NCBI RefSeq assembly: GCF_021699195.1
Contig: NZ_SSXE01000053.1
Location: 1 to 49,759 of the forward strand
Reading direction: 5' to 3'
DNA: 49,759 nucleotides
From: Nonomuraea sp. MG754425
GTDB taxonomy: Bacteria > Actinomycetota > Actinomycetes > Streptosporangiales > Streptosporangiaceae
Position numbers and translations under genes: made by a program. Below are positions 16,620 to 23,401 of the stretch, piece after piece. Positions within the stretch are counted from its first letter, which is position 1, and every line of letters begins with the position of its first letter. The notes beneath the pieces were generated by a model. It was given only the letters and a program-made list of their open reading frames with translations. It was not told where the DNA came from and did no database searches.

Positions 16620-17780
16620 ATGAGACACCGTATCGCCGTGGTCGGGGGCGGCCCCGGCGGCCTGACGTTCGCCCACGTCCTGCACCGCCACGGTCATCCC
16701 GTCACCGTCCTCGAACGTGATCCCGCCGCCGACGCCCGTCCCCCGGGCGGCACGCTGGACCTGCACGACAAGCTGGGCCAGCGCGCGCTGAGCAAGGCCG
16801 GGCTGCTGGGGGAGTTCCAGGCGCTGTCCCGTCCCGAGGGGCAGGCCATGCGCATCCTGGACACGGACGGGACCGTGCTGCGCGACTGGCTACCCCGTCC
16901 CGGCGACCCGGACCATCCCGAGATCGACCGCGGCCAACTCCGTGACCTGCTGCTCGGCCCCCTCGACGTGCGGTGGGGGAGCAGCGTGACGGAGGTGGTG
17001 CCGGGGACCCGGGACGGCGTGCTGGTGCGATTCGCGGACGGGCGGCAGGAGGCGTTCGACCTCGTGGTCGGCGCCGACGGCGCCTGGTCCCGGGTCCGCC
17101 CGGCGCTCTCGTCCGTGACGCCGCACTACACCGGCGTCTCCTTCGTCGAGACCGCCCTGGACGACGTCGACACCCGCCACCCCGCCCTCGCCCGGCTGAT
17201 CGGCGACGGCTCCCTGGCCGTGTACGGCGCGAACCGCGCCCTCGTCGCCCAGCGCAACAGCGGCGGCCACGTCAAGGTGTACGCCCAGTTTCGCGCGCCG
17301 CTCGACTGGCACACGGACCCGGACCGGCATCTGGGCCTGAACACCGGTCTGGACGCGGGCCTGGACCTGAATGACGCCGCGGCCGTGCGGGCGAGCCTGC
17401 TGGCCCTGTTCGACGGCTGGGCCGCGCCCGTCCTCGACCTTCTCCGCCACGGCGGCGACTTCGTCCACCGGCCCCTCCACGTCCTGCCCGTGGGCCACAC
17501 CTGGGCCCACGTCCCCGGGGTGACGCTCCTGGGTGACGCGGCCCACCTGATGCCTCCCCTGGGGGCGGGCGCGAACCTCGCGATGCTGGAAGGCGCCGAA
17601 CTCGCCGAGGTCCTCGCCGCCGCCCCCGGCGACCTGGACGGGGTCGTCCGCGCCTTCGAGGAGCAGATGTGGGCGCGGGCCGGCAGGTGGGCGAAGATGA
17701 CGACGGCCGGTCTGGACCGCCTCGTGAGCCCGGACCCCGCCGAAGCCCTCGCCCTGTTCGACGAGCTCCAGCCGTCCTGA
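16620..17780 (+). CDS. FAD-dependent monooxygenase (PHBH/TetX-like)
   Basis: A 386-residue class A flavoprotein monooxygenase. It has the N-terminal GxGxxG site (RIAVVGGGPGGLTFAHVL), the DG motif (VVGADGAWSRVRP) and the GD motif (LLGDAAHLMPPLGAGANLAM). These enzymes use NAD(P)H and O2 to hydroxylate aromatic or polyketide substrates, and TetX members inactivate tetracyclines. The layout, one TetR repressor divergent from one flavin monooxygenase, suggests inducible detoxification, but the substrate is not shown. The start at 16620 is set by the leaderless promoter. Confidence 0.9.
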   Translation: MRHRIAVVGGGPGGLTFAHVLHRHGHPVTVLERDPAADARPPGGTLDLHDKLGQRALSKAGLLGEFQALSRPEGQAMRILDTDGTVLRDWLPRPGDPDHPEIDRGQLRDLLLGPLDVRWGSSVTEVVPGTRDGVLVRFADGRQEAFDLVVGADGAWSRVRPALSSVTPHYTGVSFVETALDDVDTRHPALARLIGDGSLAVYGANRALVAQRNSGGHVKVYAQFRAPLDWHTDPDRHLGLNTGLDAGLDLNDAAAVRASLLALFDGWAAPVLDLLRHGGDFVHRPLHVLPVGHTWAHVPGVTLLGDAAHLMPPLGAGANLAMLEGAELAEVLAAAPGDLDGVVRAFEEQMWARAGRWAKMTTAGLDRLVSPDPAEALALFDELQPS

Positions 17781-17783
17781 CCG

Positions 17784-17801
17784 CCGGACGCGATGGTCCG
17801 G
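17784..17801 (+). terminator. Short hairpin after the FAD monooxygenase
   Basis: Arms CCGGAC and GTCCGG with a 6-base loop, just after the monooxygenase stop. No T-run; weak evidence. Confidence 0.35.
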
Positions 17802-17812
17802 AGCCGCCATAT

Positions 17813-17842
17813 TTGACCGTTCGATCTGGAAATGGCTAAGGT
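17813..17842 (+). promoter_or_regulatory. Promoter of the TetR gene at 17850
   Basis: TTGACC (17813-17818), an 18-bp spacer and TAAGGT (17837-17842), then 7 bases to the ATG at 17850. The spacer contains ACCGTTCGATCT (17816-17827), related to the operator upstream of the next gene, which suggests autoregulation. Confidence 0.6.
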
Positions 17843-17849
17843 TCATCGC

Positions 17850-18431
17850 ATGGCGAGGACCAAGGAGTTCGATCCGGACGCGGCCCTGCAGAAGGCGCTG
17901 GAGCTGTTCTGGGAGCGGGGGTACGAGGCGACGTCCATGGCCGACCTGGTCCAGCATCTGGGCATCGCGCGGGCGAGCATCTACGCCACCTTCGGCGGCA
18001 AGCACGACCTCTACGTGCAGGCGCTCGAAAGGTACCTGCAGACCTGCGATCCCAACGTCGTCGAGGTGCTCTCCCAGCCGGGGCCGGCGCTTCCCGCGGT
18101 ACGGTCGCTGATCGAGGCGTACACCGAGGAATCCCTGTGTGACCAGCGCAGACGCGGCTGCATGGTGGTCAACGCGGCCGTCGAGGTCATGCCGCGCGAT
18201 CCGCAGATCGCGCGGCGGGTCGAGGCGAGCTGGGACACGCTGGAGACCGCGCTGACCTCGGCGCTGACCCGGGCGCGCGCGCAGGGCGAGATCTCGGCCG
18301 ACAAGGACCCGCGTGCGCTGGCCCGTTTCCTGCTCGTCCTGATGCAGGGCATCCGCGTCCTCGGCCGGGCGCATCCCGACTCCGGCAGGCTGCGTGACGC
18401 CACCGCTCAGGCGCTGGCCGTCCTGGACTGA
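17850..18431 (+). CDS. TetR-family regulator of the adjacent SDR gene
   Basis: A 193-residue TetR protein: MARTKEFDPDAALQKALELF, HTH TSMADLVQHLGIARASIYATF, then GGKHDLYVQALERYL. This subgroup often controls a neighbouring oxidoreductase. The start at 17850 matches the usual MARTKEFD N-terminus and a leaderless promoter; an upstream ATG at 17832 is less likely. The next gene is an SDR with a similar binding motif in its leader, so the pair probably forms one control unit. A hairpin separates them. Confidence 0.9.
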   Translation: MARTKEFDPDAALQKALELFWERGYEATSMADLVQHLGIARASIYATFGGKHDLYVQALERYLQTCDPNVVEVLSQPGPALPAVRSLIEAYTEESLCDQRRRGCMVVNAAVEVMPRDPQIARRVEASWDTLETALTSALTRARAQGEISADKDPRALARFLLVLMQGIRVLGRAHPDSGRLRDATAQALAVLD

Positions 18432-18435
18432 GGAA

Positions 18436-18455
18436 CCGCTCGTTTCGACGAGCGG
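18436..18455 (+). terminator. Hairpin after the TetR gene at 17850
   Basis: Arms CCGCTCG and CGAGCGG with a 6-base loop, 4 bases after the stop codon. Confidence 0.5.
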
Positions 18456-18477
18456 CGTTCTCGCCTGCCCAAATAAC

Positions 18478-18491
18478 AGAACGATCGGTCT
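18478..18491. promoter_or_regulatory. Candidate operator before the SDR gene
   Basis: AGAACGATCGGTCT is an imperfect inverted repeat around CGATCG. Read on the other strand it is AGACCGATCGTTCT, close to the ACCGTTCGATCT site in the tetR promoter. It lies 38 bases before the SDR start. Confidence 0.55.
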
Positions 18492-18528
18492 AGATAGGCC
18501 GCACCGAGCAAGCAGAGGAGAATCCGGA

Positions 18529-19287
18529 ATGACCCCACGTTTCACCGGCAAGATCGCCCTCGTCACCGGCGGAGGATCGGGCATCGGCCGGGCCACCGCG
18601 CTCGCCTTCGCCCGGGAAGGCGCGACCGTGGTGGTCACCGGGCGCAGCGCCGGCCCCCTCGAACAGACCGCGAAGCTGATCGCGGACGAAGGCGGCCGGG
18701 CCGACGCCGTCACCGCTGACGTCACCTCCTCCGAGGACCTGGCCCGGCTCGTCGCGACCACGGTGGAGCGCCACGGCGGCCTGCACATCGCGTTCAACAA
18801 CGCGGGCACGCTCGAGGCCGGACCACTCGCGGACCTGGACGAGGACGCCTGGAACCGCCAGTTGGCCGTGAACCTGACCGGCGTCTTCCTCAGCATGAAA
18901 CACGAGATCGCCCACATGCGCGGCAACGGCGGCGGCGTCATCGTCAACACCGCCTCCAACCTCGGCGCGCACCTGCGGCTGCCGTTCCTCGGCGGCTACG
19001 CGGCGTCCAAGGCGGCCGTGAGCGCGCTGAGCCGGGCAGCCGCCAAGGAGTACATCGGGGACGGCATCCGCATCAACGCGATCAGCCCCGGGCCCATCGA
19101 CACCTCCATGTCCCTGCGTCCCGGCGAGAGTGAGGACGACCGGGCCGGACGCATGAAGGACACCCTGCCGATCGGCAGGGTCGGCACCCTCGCCGAAGCG
19201 GCCTCCGCCGTGCTCTGGCTCGCCTCACCCGAAGCCGGCTTCGCGGTCGGCCACGACCTGGTCATCGACGGGGGAGCCAGCGCCTGA
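18529..19287 (+). CDS. Short-chain dehydrogenase/reductase (classical SDR)
   Basis: A 252-residue classical SDR. The cofactor loop is TGGGSGIG (about 13-20), NNAG at 90-93, and the catalytic Ser143, Tyr157 and Lys161 (YAASK) are all present. TGRS after strand 2 suggests NADP(H). The ATG has a GAGGAG ribosome-binding site; an in-frame extension upstream is ignored. Probable cytosolic oxidoreductase of a small carbonyl or alcohol compound, controlled by the TetR gene just upstream. Confidence 0.9.
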   Translation: MTPRFTGKIALVTGGGSGIGRATALAFAREGATVVVTGRSAGPLEQTAKLIADEGGRADAVTADVTSSEDLARLVATTVERHGGLHIAFNNAGTLEAGPLADLDEDAWNRQLAVNLTGVFLSMKHEIAHMRGNGGGVIVNTASNLGAHLRLPFLGGYAASKAAVSALSRAAAKEYIGDGIRINAISPGPIDTSMSLRPGESEDDRAGRMKDTLPIGRVGTLAEAASAVLWLASPEAGFAVGHDLVIDGGASA

Positions 19288-19353
19288 TCCACGGGAGCGG
19301 CCGACCGCCCGGCTCCTTCGGGAGAGACCGGGTCTTGAGCAGCGCATGCTCTA

Positions 19354-19575
19354 CTAGGCCGCGAACACGGCGATGCCGGTGTGGAACCCGACGACGACGT
19401 GCCCGCTCTCGTCCACGGCGACGGCGGTCACCGCGTCGGGGAGGCGCAGACGGGGGCCGACGCGGCGGCGGGTGGTGAGGTCCCACACCTCCACCACGAA
19501 GCCGGTGGCGGTGACGACGACGGGGTGGCCCATCCGAACGGCGTTGACGCTGCTGACGTCTCGCGCTCTGACATG
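19354..19575 (-). pseudogene. Remnant of a WD40-repeat protein
   Basis: The last 70 or so codons before TAG at 19354-19356 read as one WD40 blade and part of the next: PVVVTATGFVVEVWDLTTRR, then LPDAVTAVAVDESGHVVVGF and HTGIAVFAA. Upstream of about 19575 the frame turns to Arg/Pro-rich sequence without WD40 character and runs into the region before the orotate phosphoribosyltransferase gene. Actinomycete WD40 proteins have many blades, so this looks like a 3' fragment of a larger gene left after deletion. Confidence 0.6.
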
Positions 19576-19646
19576 GCGGACACGGTACAGCCGGGGCGCG
19601 ACACCGGCAGGAGAAGGACATCTCTGACGTTCCTGCGGGCGGGCCG

Positions 19647-20168
19647 TCAGTCTGGCTGGAGGTCCTCGCGCCTGAGCAACGCGAGCAGGCGGACGCCTTC
19701 GGCGGCCAGGGCCTCGCCCCCGCCTTCCTGCCGGTCGATGACGCACAGCGCGTGCTCGATCCTGGCCCCCAGGTCACGCAACCGGCCGGTGGAGATGGCG
19801 ATCTGGCCGCCCGAGGTGACCACGTCCTCGATGACCAGGACGCGCCGTCCTTCGACGCCGGCGCCTTCGGCCAGCCGGGCGGTGCCGTAGGGTTTGGCCG
19901 TCTTGCGGACGAACGCGCACGGCAGACCGGTGTGCCGGCCCAGCGCGGTGACGACCGCGATGCCGCCCATCTCGAGGCCGGCCAGTACCTCGGTCCCTTC
20001 GGGTACGAGGTGGGCCATCTCCGACGCCAGTTCGTCCAGCAGGGCCGGGTCGGCTTCGAACTGGTACTTGTCGAAGTACTCCGTGGCCACGCGTCCCGAG
20101 CGCAGCACGAAGCGGCCGCTCAGCAGACAGCGGTCGCGGACCCGGCGGGCGAGATCCAGGTCCGTCAC
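19647..20168 (-). CDS. pyrE: Orotate phosphoribosyltransferase (PyrE-like)
   Basis: A 173-residue PRTase. It has the OPRT-type segment SGRVATEYFDKYQFEADP (about 24-41), FVRKTAKPYGTARLAEG with the active-site lysines, and the PRPP loop VLVIEDVVTSGGQ (110-122). The reaction joins orotate and PRPP to give OMP in pyrimidine synthesis. The GTG start overlaps the stop of a TetR gene (GTGA), so it is translationally coupled to a regulator rather than to other pyr genes. Such stand-alone copies may act in salvage or on another base; the assignment to orotate rests on the family motifs. Confidence 0.85.
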   Translation of the reverse strand: MTDLDLARRVRDRCLLSGRFVLRSGRVATEYFDKYQFEADPALLDELASEMAHLVPEGTEVLAGLEMGGIAVVTALGRHTGLPCAFVRKTAKPYGTARLAEGAGVEGRRVLVIEDVVTSGGQIAISTGRLRDLGARIEHALCVIDRQEGGGEALAAEGVRLLALLRREDLQPD

Positions 20169-20788
20169 GGCACGCTCAGTGAGCCGAGGACGATCTCCCG
20201 TGCCGCCTGGACCGTGGCCGGGAAGGCGGTGGGGTCGCGGCCGATGCGTTCGGCGCCCGCGCGCATGACTCCGGACAGCAGTTCGACGGTGAGGTGCACG
20301 TCGCCGACGTCGTGGAACTCTCCGCGTGCGATGCCGCCTCGGACGACGTTCTCGACCTCGACCACGATCGCGTGGAACGGGCTGTCCGGCCCTTTCGGCG
20401 TCCCGGCGGCTGCCGGGTCGACGCCTGGCCGGAACATCAGTCGCATGATCGGGTCCGTGAACGCTTCCAGGACCACCACGACGATCTCCCGCAGCCGTTC
20501 GGCGGCCGGGGCGGTGGAGCGGGTGGCGAGCGCGGTCACCCGTTCGACCGTGGGCCGGCCCGTCCGCTCGGTGAGCGCCTTGACCAGGGCGCTCTTGTCG
20601 CGGGCGTAGTTGTACAGGGTGTTGCGGGCGAGCCCGGCGCGGGCGGCGATGTGGCCCATGGTGATCGTGTCGTAGTCGCGTTCGAGCAGCAGGTGTCGCA
20701 TCGCCGCGGCGAGGTCGGCCCACACCAGTTCGTGGTGCTGCTCGATGTTGCTTCCCCGGATCCGCGGCATGCGATCATCCTCTCCCAT
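20165..20788 (-). CDS. TetR-family regulator coupled to pyrE
   Basis: A 207-residue TetR protein: MRHLLLERDYDTITMGHIAA with HTH ITMGHIAARAGLARNTLYNYA, then RDKSALVKALTER. The ATG at 20788 has a GAGAGGGAG site; ATG 20770 is an alternative. It overlaps pyrE by GTGA and follows the SDR gene at 20814-21671 by 25 bases. The three genes could be one transcript (SDR, regulator, pyrE). Confidence 0.9.
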   Translation of the reverse strand: MGEDDRMPRIRGSNIEQHHELVWADLAAAMRHLLLERDYDTITMGHIAARAGLARNTLYNYARDKSALVKALTERTGRPTVERVTALATRSTAPAAERLREIVVVVLEAFTDPIMRLMFRPGVDPAAAGTPKGPDSPFHAIVVEVENVVRGGIARGEFHDVGDVHLTVELLSGVMRAGAERIGRDPTAFPATVQAAREIVLGSLSVP

Positions 20789-20813
20789 CGCGCTCTCCCT
20801 CTCGCCCGCCGGC

Positions 20814-21671
20814 TCAGGCGGTGGCGCTCTTCGGGTGGTGGCGGCGCAGGTTGGCGGCGATGACGCGGTCGAGCGTGCGGTCGGGCAGGATCCGGGTCAG
20901 GCGGGTGATGAGGGCGGCGTCGCGGCCGATGGTGTAGCGGGTGCGTGGTTTGCGGGTCGTCACGGCTTTGGCGATGACCCGGGCGGCGGCGTCGGCGGTG
21001 ACGCCCGACGCGGTGCCGGTGGCCATCAGGGTGTTGGTCGCCTGGACCAGGCTGCCGTAGCGCCGGTCCTGTTCCGGGGTCATCTGGGCGGCCAGCCGGT
21101 TCGCCGTCGCGATGCCGCGGGCGGCCATCTCCGTACGGACGCCGCCGGGCTCGATCACGACCACCTGCACGCCCAGCGGTGCGATCTCGCGGCGGAGCGC
21201 GTCGCTGACCGCTTCCAGGGCGAATTTCGCGCCCGCGTACGCGCCGTAGGTGGGCATGGCGGCCTTGCCGCCGATGGAGCTGATGTTGATGACGCGGCCC
21301 CTGCCGTGCAGCAGGGCGGGCAGGAGCGCCTGGGTGACGGCGATGTGGCCGAACAGGTTGACCTCGAACACCCATCGCCACTGCGCCATCGGCAGGGCTT
21401 CGACCGGGGCGTTGACCTGGATGCCGGCGTTGTTGACGAGCGCGTGCAGCGGGCGCGGGTCGTCGGTGACCCGCGCCGCGAGTGCCCGCACCTGCTCGGG
21501 TTCGGTGATGTCGAGCATGATCGGTTCGACGCCGGTCGTTCGGATGGCGTCGGCGTCGCGGTCGCGTCGTACGCCGGCCAGGACGTGGAATCCCTGGCGA
21601 GCCAGTTCGCGGGCGGCTGAGGCGCCCATGCCCGTGGAGGCTCCGGTCACGACGATCAACTTCTGGGCCAT
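20814..21671 (-). CDS. SDR-family oxidoreductase
   Basis: A 285-residue SDR with TGASTGMG (10-16 region), NNAG at about 80-83, Ser131/132, Tyr145 and Lys149 (YGAYAGAKFAL). The long C-terminus (about 90 residues after the core, ending in basic HHPKSATA) is typical of the group that includes retinol- and acyl-reducing homologues. The ATG has a strong AAGGAG site. It heads a likely transcript with the TetR and pyrE genes and is divergent from another TetR gene. A GTCGAC-centred palindrome lies in its leader. Confidence 0.9.
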   Translation of the reverse strand: MAQKLIVVTGASTGMGASAARELARQGFHVLAGVRRDRDADAIRTTGVEPIMLDITEPEQVRALAARVTDDPRPLHALVNNAGIQVNAPVEALPMAQWRWVFEVNLFGHIAVTQALLPALLHGRGRVINISSIGGKAAMPTYGAYAGAKFALEAVSDALRREIAPLGVQVVVIEPGGVRTEMAARGIATANRLAAQMTPEQDRRYGSLVQATNTLMATGTASGVTADAAARVIAKAVTTRKPRTRYTIGRDAALITRLTRILPDRTLDRVIAANLRRHHPKSATA

Positions 21672-21690
21672 GGAACTCCTTTATGCGACA

Positions 21691-21704
21691 ACTCGTCGAC
21701 AAGT
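21691..21704. promoter_or_regulatory. Palindrome in the leader of the SDR gene at 21671
   Basis: ACTCGTCGACAAGT is a near-perfect inverted repeat, 20 bases upstream of the SDR ATG. Related TGTCG elements occur on both sides (GCGACA 21685-21690, CTGTCGCG 21715-21722). It is a candidate site for the TetR protein encoded downstream in this operon. Confidence 0.45.
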
Positions 21705-21754
21705 TTACGACATTCTGTCGCGAAAGCCAGCCGGGTCCGCCTGCCGTACGGAGA

Positions 21755-21767
21755 AGACGGAACGTCT
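21755..21767. promoter_or_regulatory. TetR operator site 1 (AGACG-N3-CGTCT)
   Basis: AGACGGAACGTCT lies just upstream of the TACGAT -10 box of the tetR gene at 21795. It is one of three copies in this locus, and is itself nested in a longer inverted pair AGAAGAC/GTCTTCT. Confidence 0.7.
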
Positions 21768-21781
21768 CGTCTTCTAGCTGG

Positions 21782-21787
21782 TACGAT
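21782..21787 (+). promoter_or_regulatory. -10 box of the TetR gene at 21795 (leaderless)
   Basis: TACGAT is followed by 7 bases and the ATG at 21795; no ribosome-binding site is visible. Confidence 0.5.
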
Positions 21788-21794
21788 CCCCGGC

Positions 21795-22397
21795 ATGGTC
21801 AAGCAGCCCAACTCCGCCCGCCGCAGCGAGCGCTCCCGGCAGGCCATCCTCACCGCGGCCCGCGAACTGGTCTCCGAGGTGGGGTACGCCAAGCTGTCCA
21901 TCGAGGCCATCGCGGCCCGCGCCGGGGTGGGGAAGCAGACCATCTACCGCTGGTGGCCGTCCAAGGGCGCGGTGGTCCTGGACGCCTTCCTCGCCCTGAG
22001 CGAGGCCGGGCCGGAGCAGAGCGTGGCGCTGCCCGACACCGGCGACCTGGAGGCCGACCTCAAGACGGTGCTGCGGGCGACGGTGGCCGAGTTCGCCGAC
22101 CCGGCGTTCGAGGCGCCGATCCGCGCGCTCAACATGGAGATCATCAACGATCCCGCCCTGGCCGCCCAGTACCGCGAGAAGCTGGCCGGCCCGGTGGACG
22201 AGGCCAAGAAGGCCCGGCTGCGCACCGCCCAGCAGGCCGGGCAACTCGCCGCGGACGCCGACCTCGACCTGGCCCTGGAACTCCTGTACGCGCCCCTCTA
22301 TCAGCGCTGGCTGCTGCGCTCCGGCCCGCTCACCCCGCAGTACGCCGACGCCCTCGTCGAGTCCTTCCTCAAGGCCATGCGCCCGGACACCGCCTGA
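21795..22397 (+). CDS. TetR-family repressor of the downstream SDR
   Basis: A 200-residue TetR protein: RSRQAILTAARELVSEVGYA, HTH LSIEAIAARAGVGKQTIYRWW, then PSKGAVVLDAFLAL. The TIYRWWPSKGAV form is common in actinobacterial regulators of oxidoreductases. Three AGACG-N3-CGTCT sites, one before this gene and two before the next, indicate autoregulation and control of the SDR at 22522. Confidence 0.92.
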   Translation: MVKQPNSARRSERSRQAILTAARELVSEVGYAKLSIEAIAARAGVGKQTIYRWWPSKGAVVLDAFLALSEAGPEQSVALPDTGDLEADLKTVLRATVAEFADPAFEAPIRALNMEIINDPALAAQYREKLAGPVDEAKKARLRTAQQAGQLAADADLDLALELLYAPLYQRWLLRSGPLTPQYADALVESFLKAMRPDTA

Positions 22398-22424
22398 CCG
22401 CGACCGGCGCCCGGTAGCGAGACG

Positions 22425-22437
22425 AGACGGACCGTCT
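22425..22437. promoter_or_regulatory. TetR operator site 2 (AGACG-N3-CGTCT)
   Basis: AGACGGACCGTCT, a perfect inverted repeat abutting the TTGACA -35 box of the SDR promoter. Confidence 0.72.
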
Positions 22438-22466
22438 TGACAGCGGATGGGCGGCCCGCCCATACT
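22437..22466 (+). promoter_or_regulatory. Promoter of the SDR gene at 22522
   Basis: TTGACA at 22437-22442, an 18-bp spacer and CATACT at 22461-22466. Operator 2 touches the -35 box and operator 3 lies about 16 bases beyond the -10 box, so the promoter is bracketed. Confidence 0.6.
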
Positions 22467-22481
22467 CATCTCAGCAAGGCG

Positions 22482-22494
22482 AGACGATACGTCT
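22482..22494. promoter_or_regulatory. TetR operator site 3 (AGACG-N3-CGTCT)
   Basis: AGACGATACGTCT, extended by C/G pairs on both sides to a 17-bp inverted repeat (22480-22496), in the leader of the SDR gene. Confidence 0.72.
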
Positions 22495-22521
22495 CGTCAC
22501 AGTACGGATGAGGGGAAACGT

Positions 22522-23343
22522 ATGACCGCTGCACGCGTATGGTTCATCACCGGCGCGTCGAGGGGCCTGGGCAGGGCGTTCGCCGAGGCGGCGCTCGCCG
22601 CCGGAGACCGCGTCGTGGCCGCCGCGCGCGACCTCGGCCCGCTCGACGACCTCGCCGCCGCCCACCCGGACCGGCTGGTCCGGCTGACGCTGGACGTGCG
22701 TGACCGCGCGGCCGTCGGCGTGGTGGCGGACCGGGCGGCGGCGGCGTTCGGCCGGCTCGACGTCGTGGTCAACAACGCCGGCACGATGCTGCTCGGGATG
22801 GTGGAGGAGGCGACGGAGGAGCAGGTCCGCGCCCAGTTCGAGGTCAACTTCTTCGGCGCGGTGTGGGTGGCCCAGGCCGTGCTGCCGCACCTGCGGGCAC
22901 AGGGCTCGGGCCACATCCTGCAGGTCACCACGATGGGGACCGGCGGCGGGTTCGCCTCCACCGGTTTCTACGCGGCGAGCAAGAGCGCGCTCGACTCGGT
23001 GAGCCAGGCGCTGGCCATGGAGGTGGCGCCGTTCGGGATCAAGGTGACGATCGTGCAGCCCGGCGGGTACGGCACGGACCTGTTCACCCGCGGCACCACG
23101 ATGACGCCGCCGCACCCGGAGTACGAGCCGCTGCGGGCCAAGCTGGCCGAGATGTGGGGCGAGGACGCCGGCCCCGACCCCGGCACCGCGGCCTCGGTCG
23201 TCATGGAGCTGGCCGGACTGGCGGACCCGCCGCTGCGGCTGATCGTCGGCGGCGCCTCCTTCGACATGGTGCGGCAGATGGACCAGGCCCGCGCCGAGGA
23301 GTACCGCGCCTGGGAGCACCTCAGCCGCAAGGCCCCGGGCTGA
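22522..23343 (+). CDS. SDR-family oxidoreductase with Thr in place of catalytic Ser
   Basis: A 273-residue SDR starting MTAARVWFITGASRGLGRAF. NNAG is at about 84-87 and Tyr150/Lys154 (YAASK) are present, but the position of the catalytic Ser, 13 residues before the Tyr, is Thr137 in QVTTMGT. The long C-terminal part with DLFTRGTTMTPPHPEY fits the same extended-substrate group as the SDR at 21671. The ATG has a GAGGGG site. Expression is probably controlled by the upstream TetR through three operators. Confidence 0.9.
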   Translation: MTAARVWFITGASRGLGRAFAEAALAAGDRVVAAARDLGPLDDLAAAHPDRLVRLTLDVRDRAAVGVVADRAAAAFGRLDVVVNNAGTMLLGMVEEATEEQVRAQFEVNFFGAVWVAQAVLPHLRAQGSGHILQVTTMGTGGGFASTGFYAASKSALDSVSQALAMEVAPFGIKVTIVQPGGYGTDLFTRGTTMTPPHPEYEPLRAKLAEMWGEDAGPDPGTAASVVMELAGLADPPLRLIVGGASFDMVRQMDQARAEEYRAWEHLSRKAPG

Positions 23344-23401
23344 CACCGCCGGTGCCGCGCGGCCATCGGCACGAGAAACGCACAACAGGAGGTGAGGCGC
23401 T

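Noticed and set aside
16620..17780. Calling the FAD monooxygenase a tetracycline resistance gene
   Set aside because: The family is broad, and the nearby TetR and flavin motifs alone do not show tetracycline as substrate.
23344..23401. Attenuator or leader peptide before the ABC-F gene
   Set aside because: The gap is 58 bases with no leader frame and no alternative hairpins; only a strong ribosome-binding site is visible.
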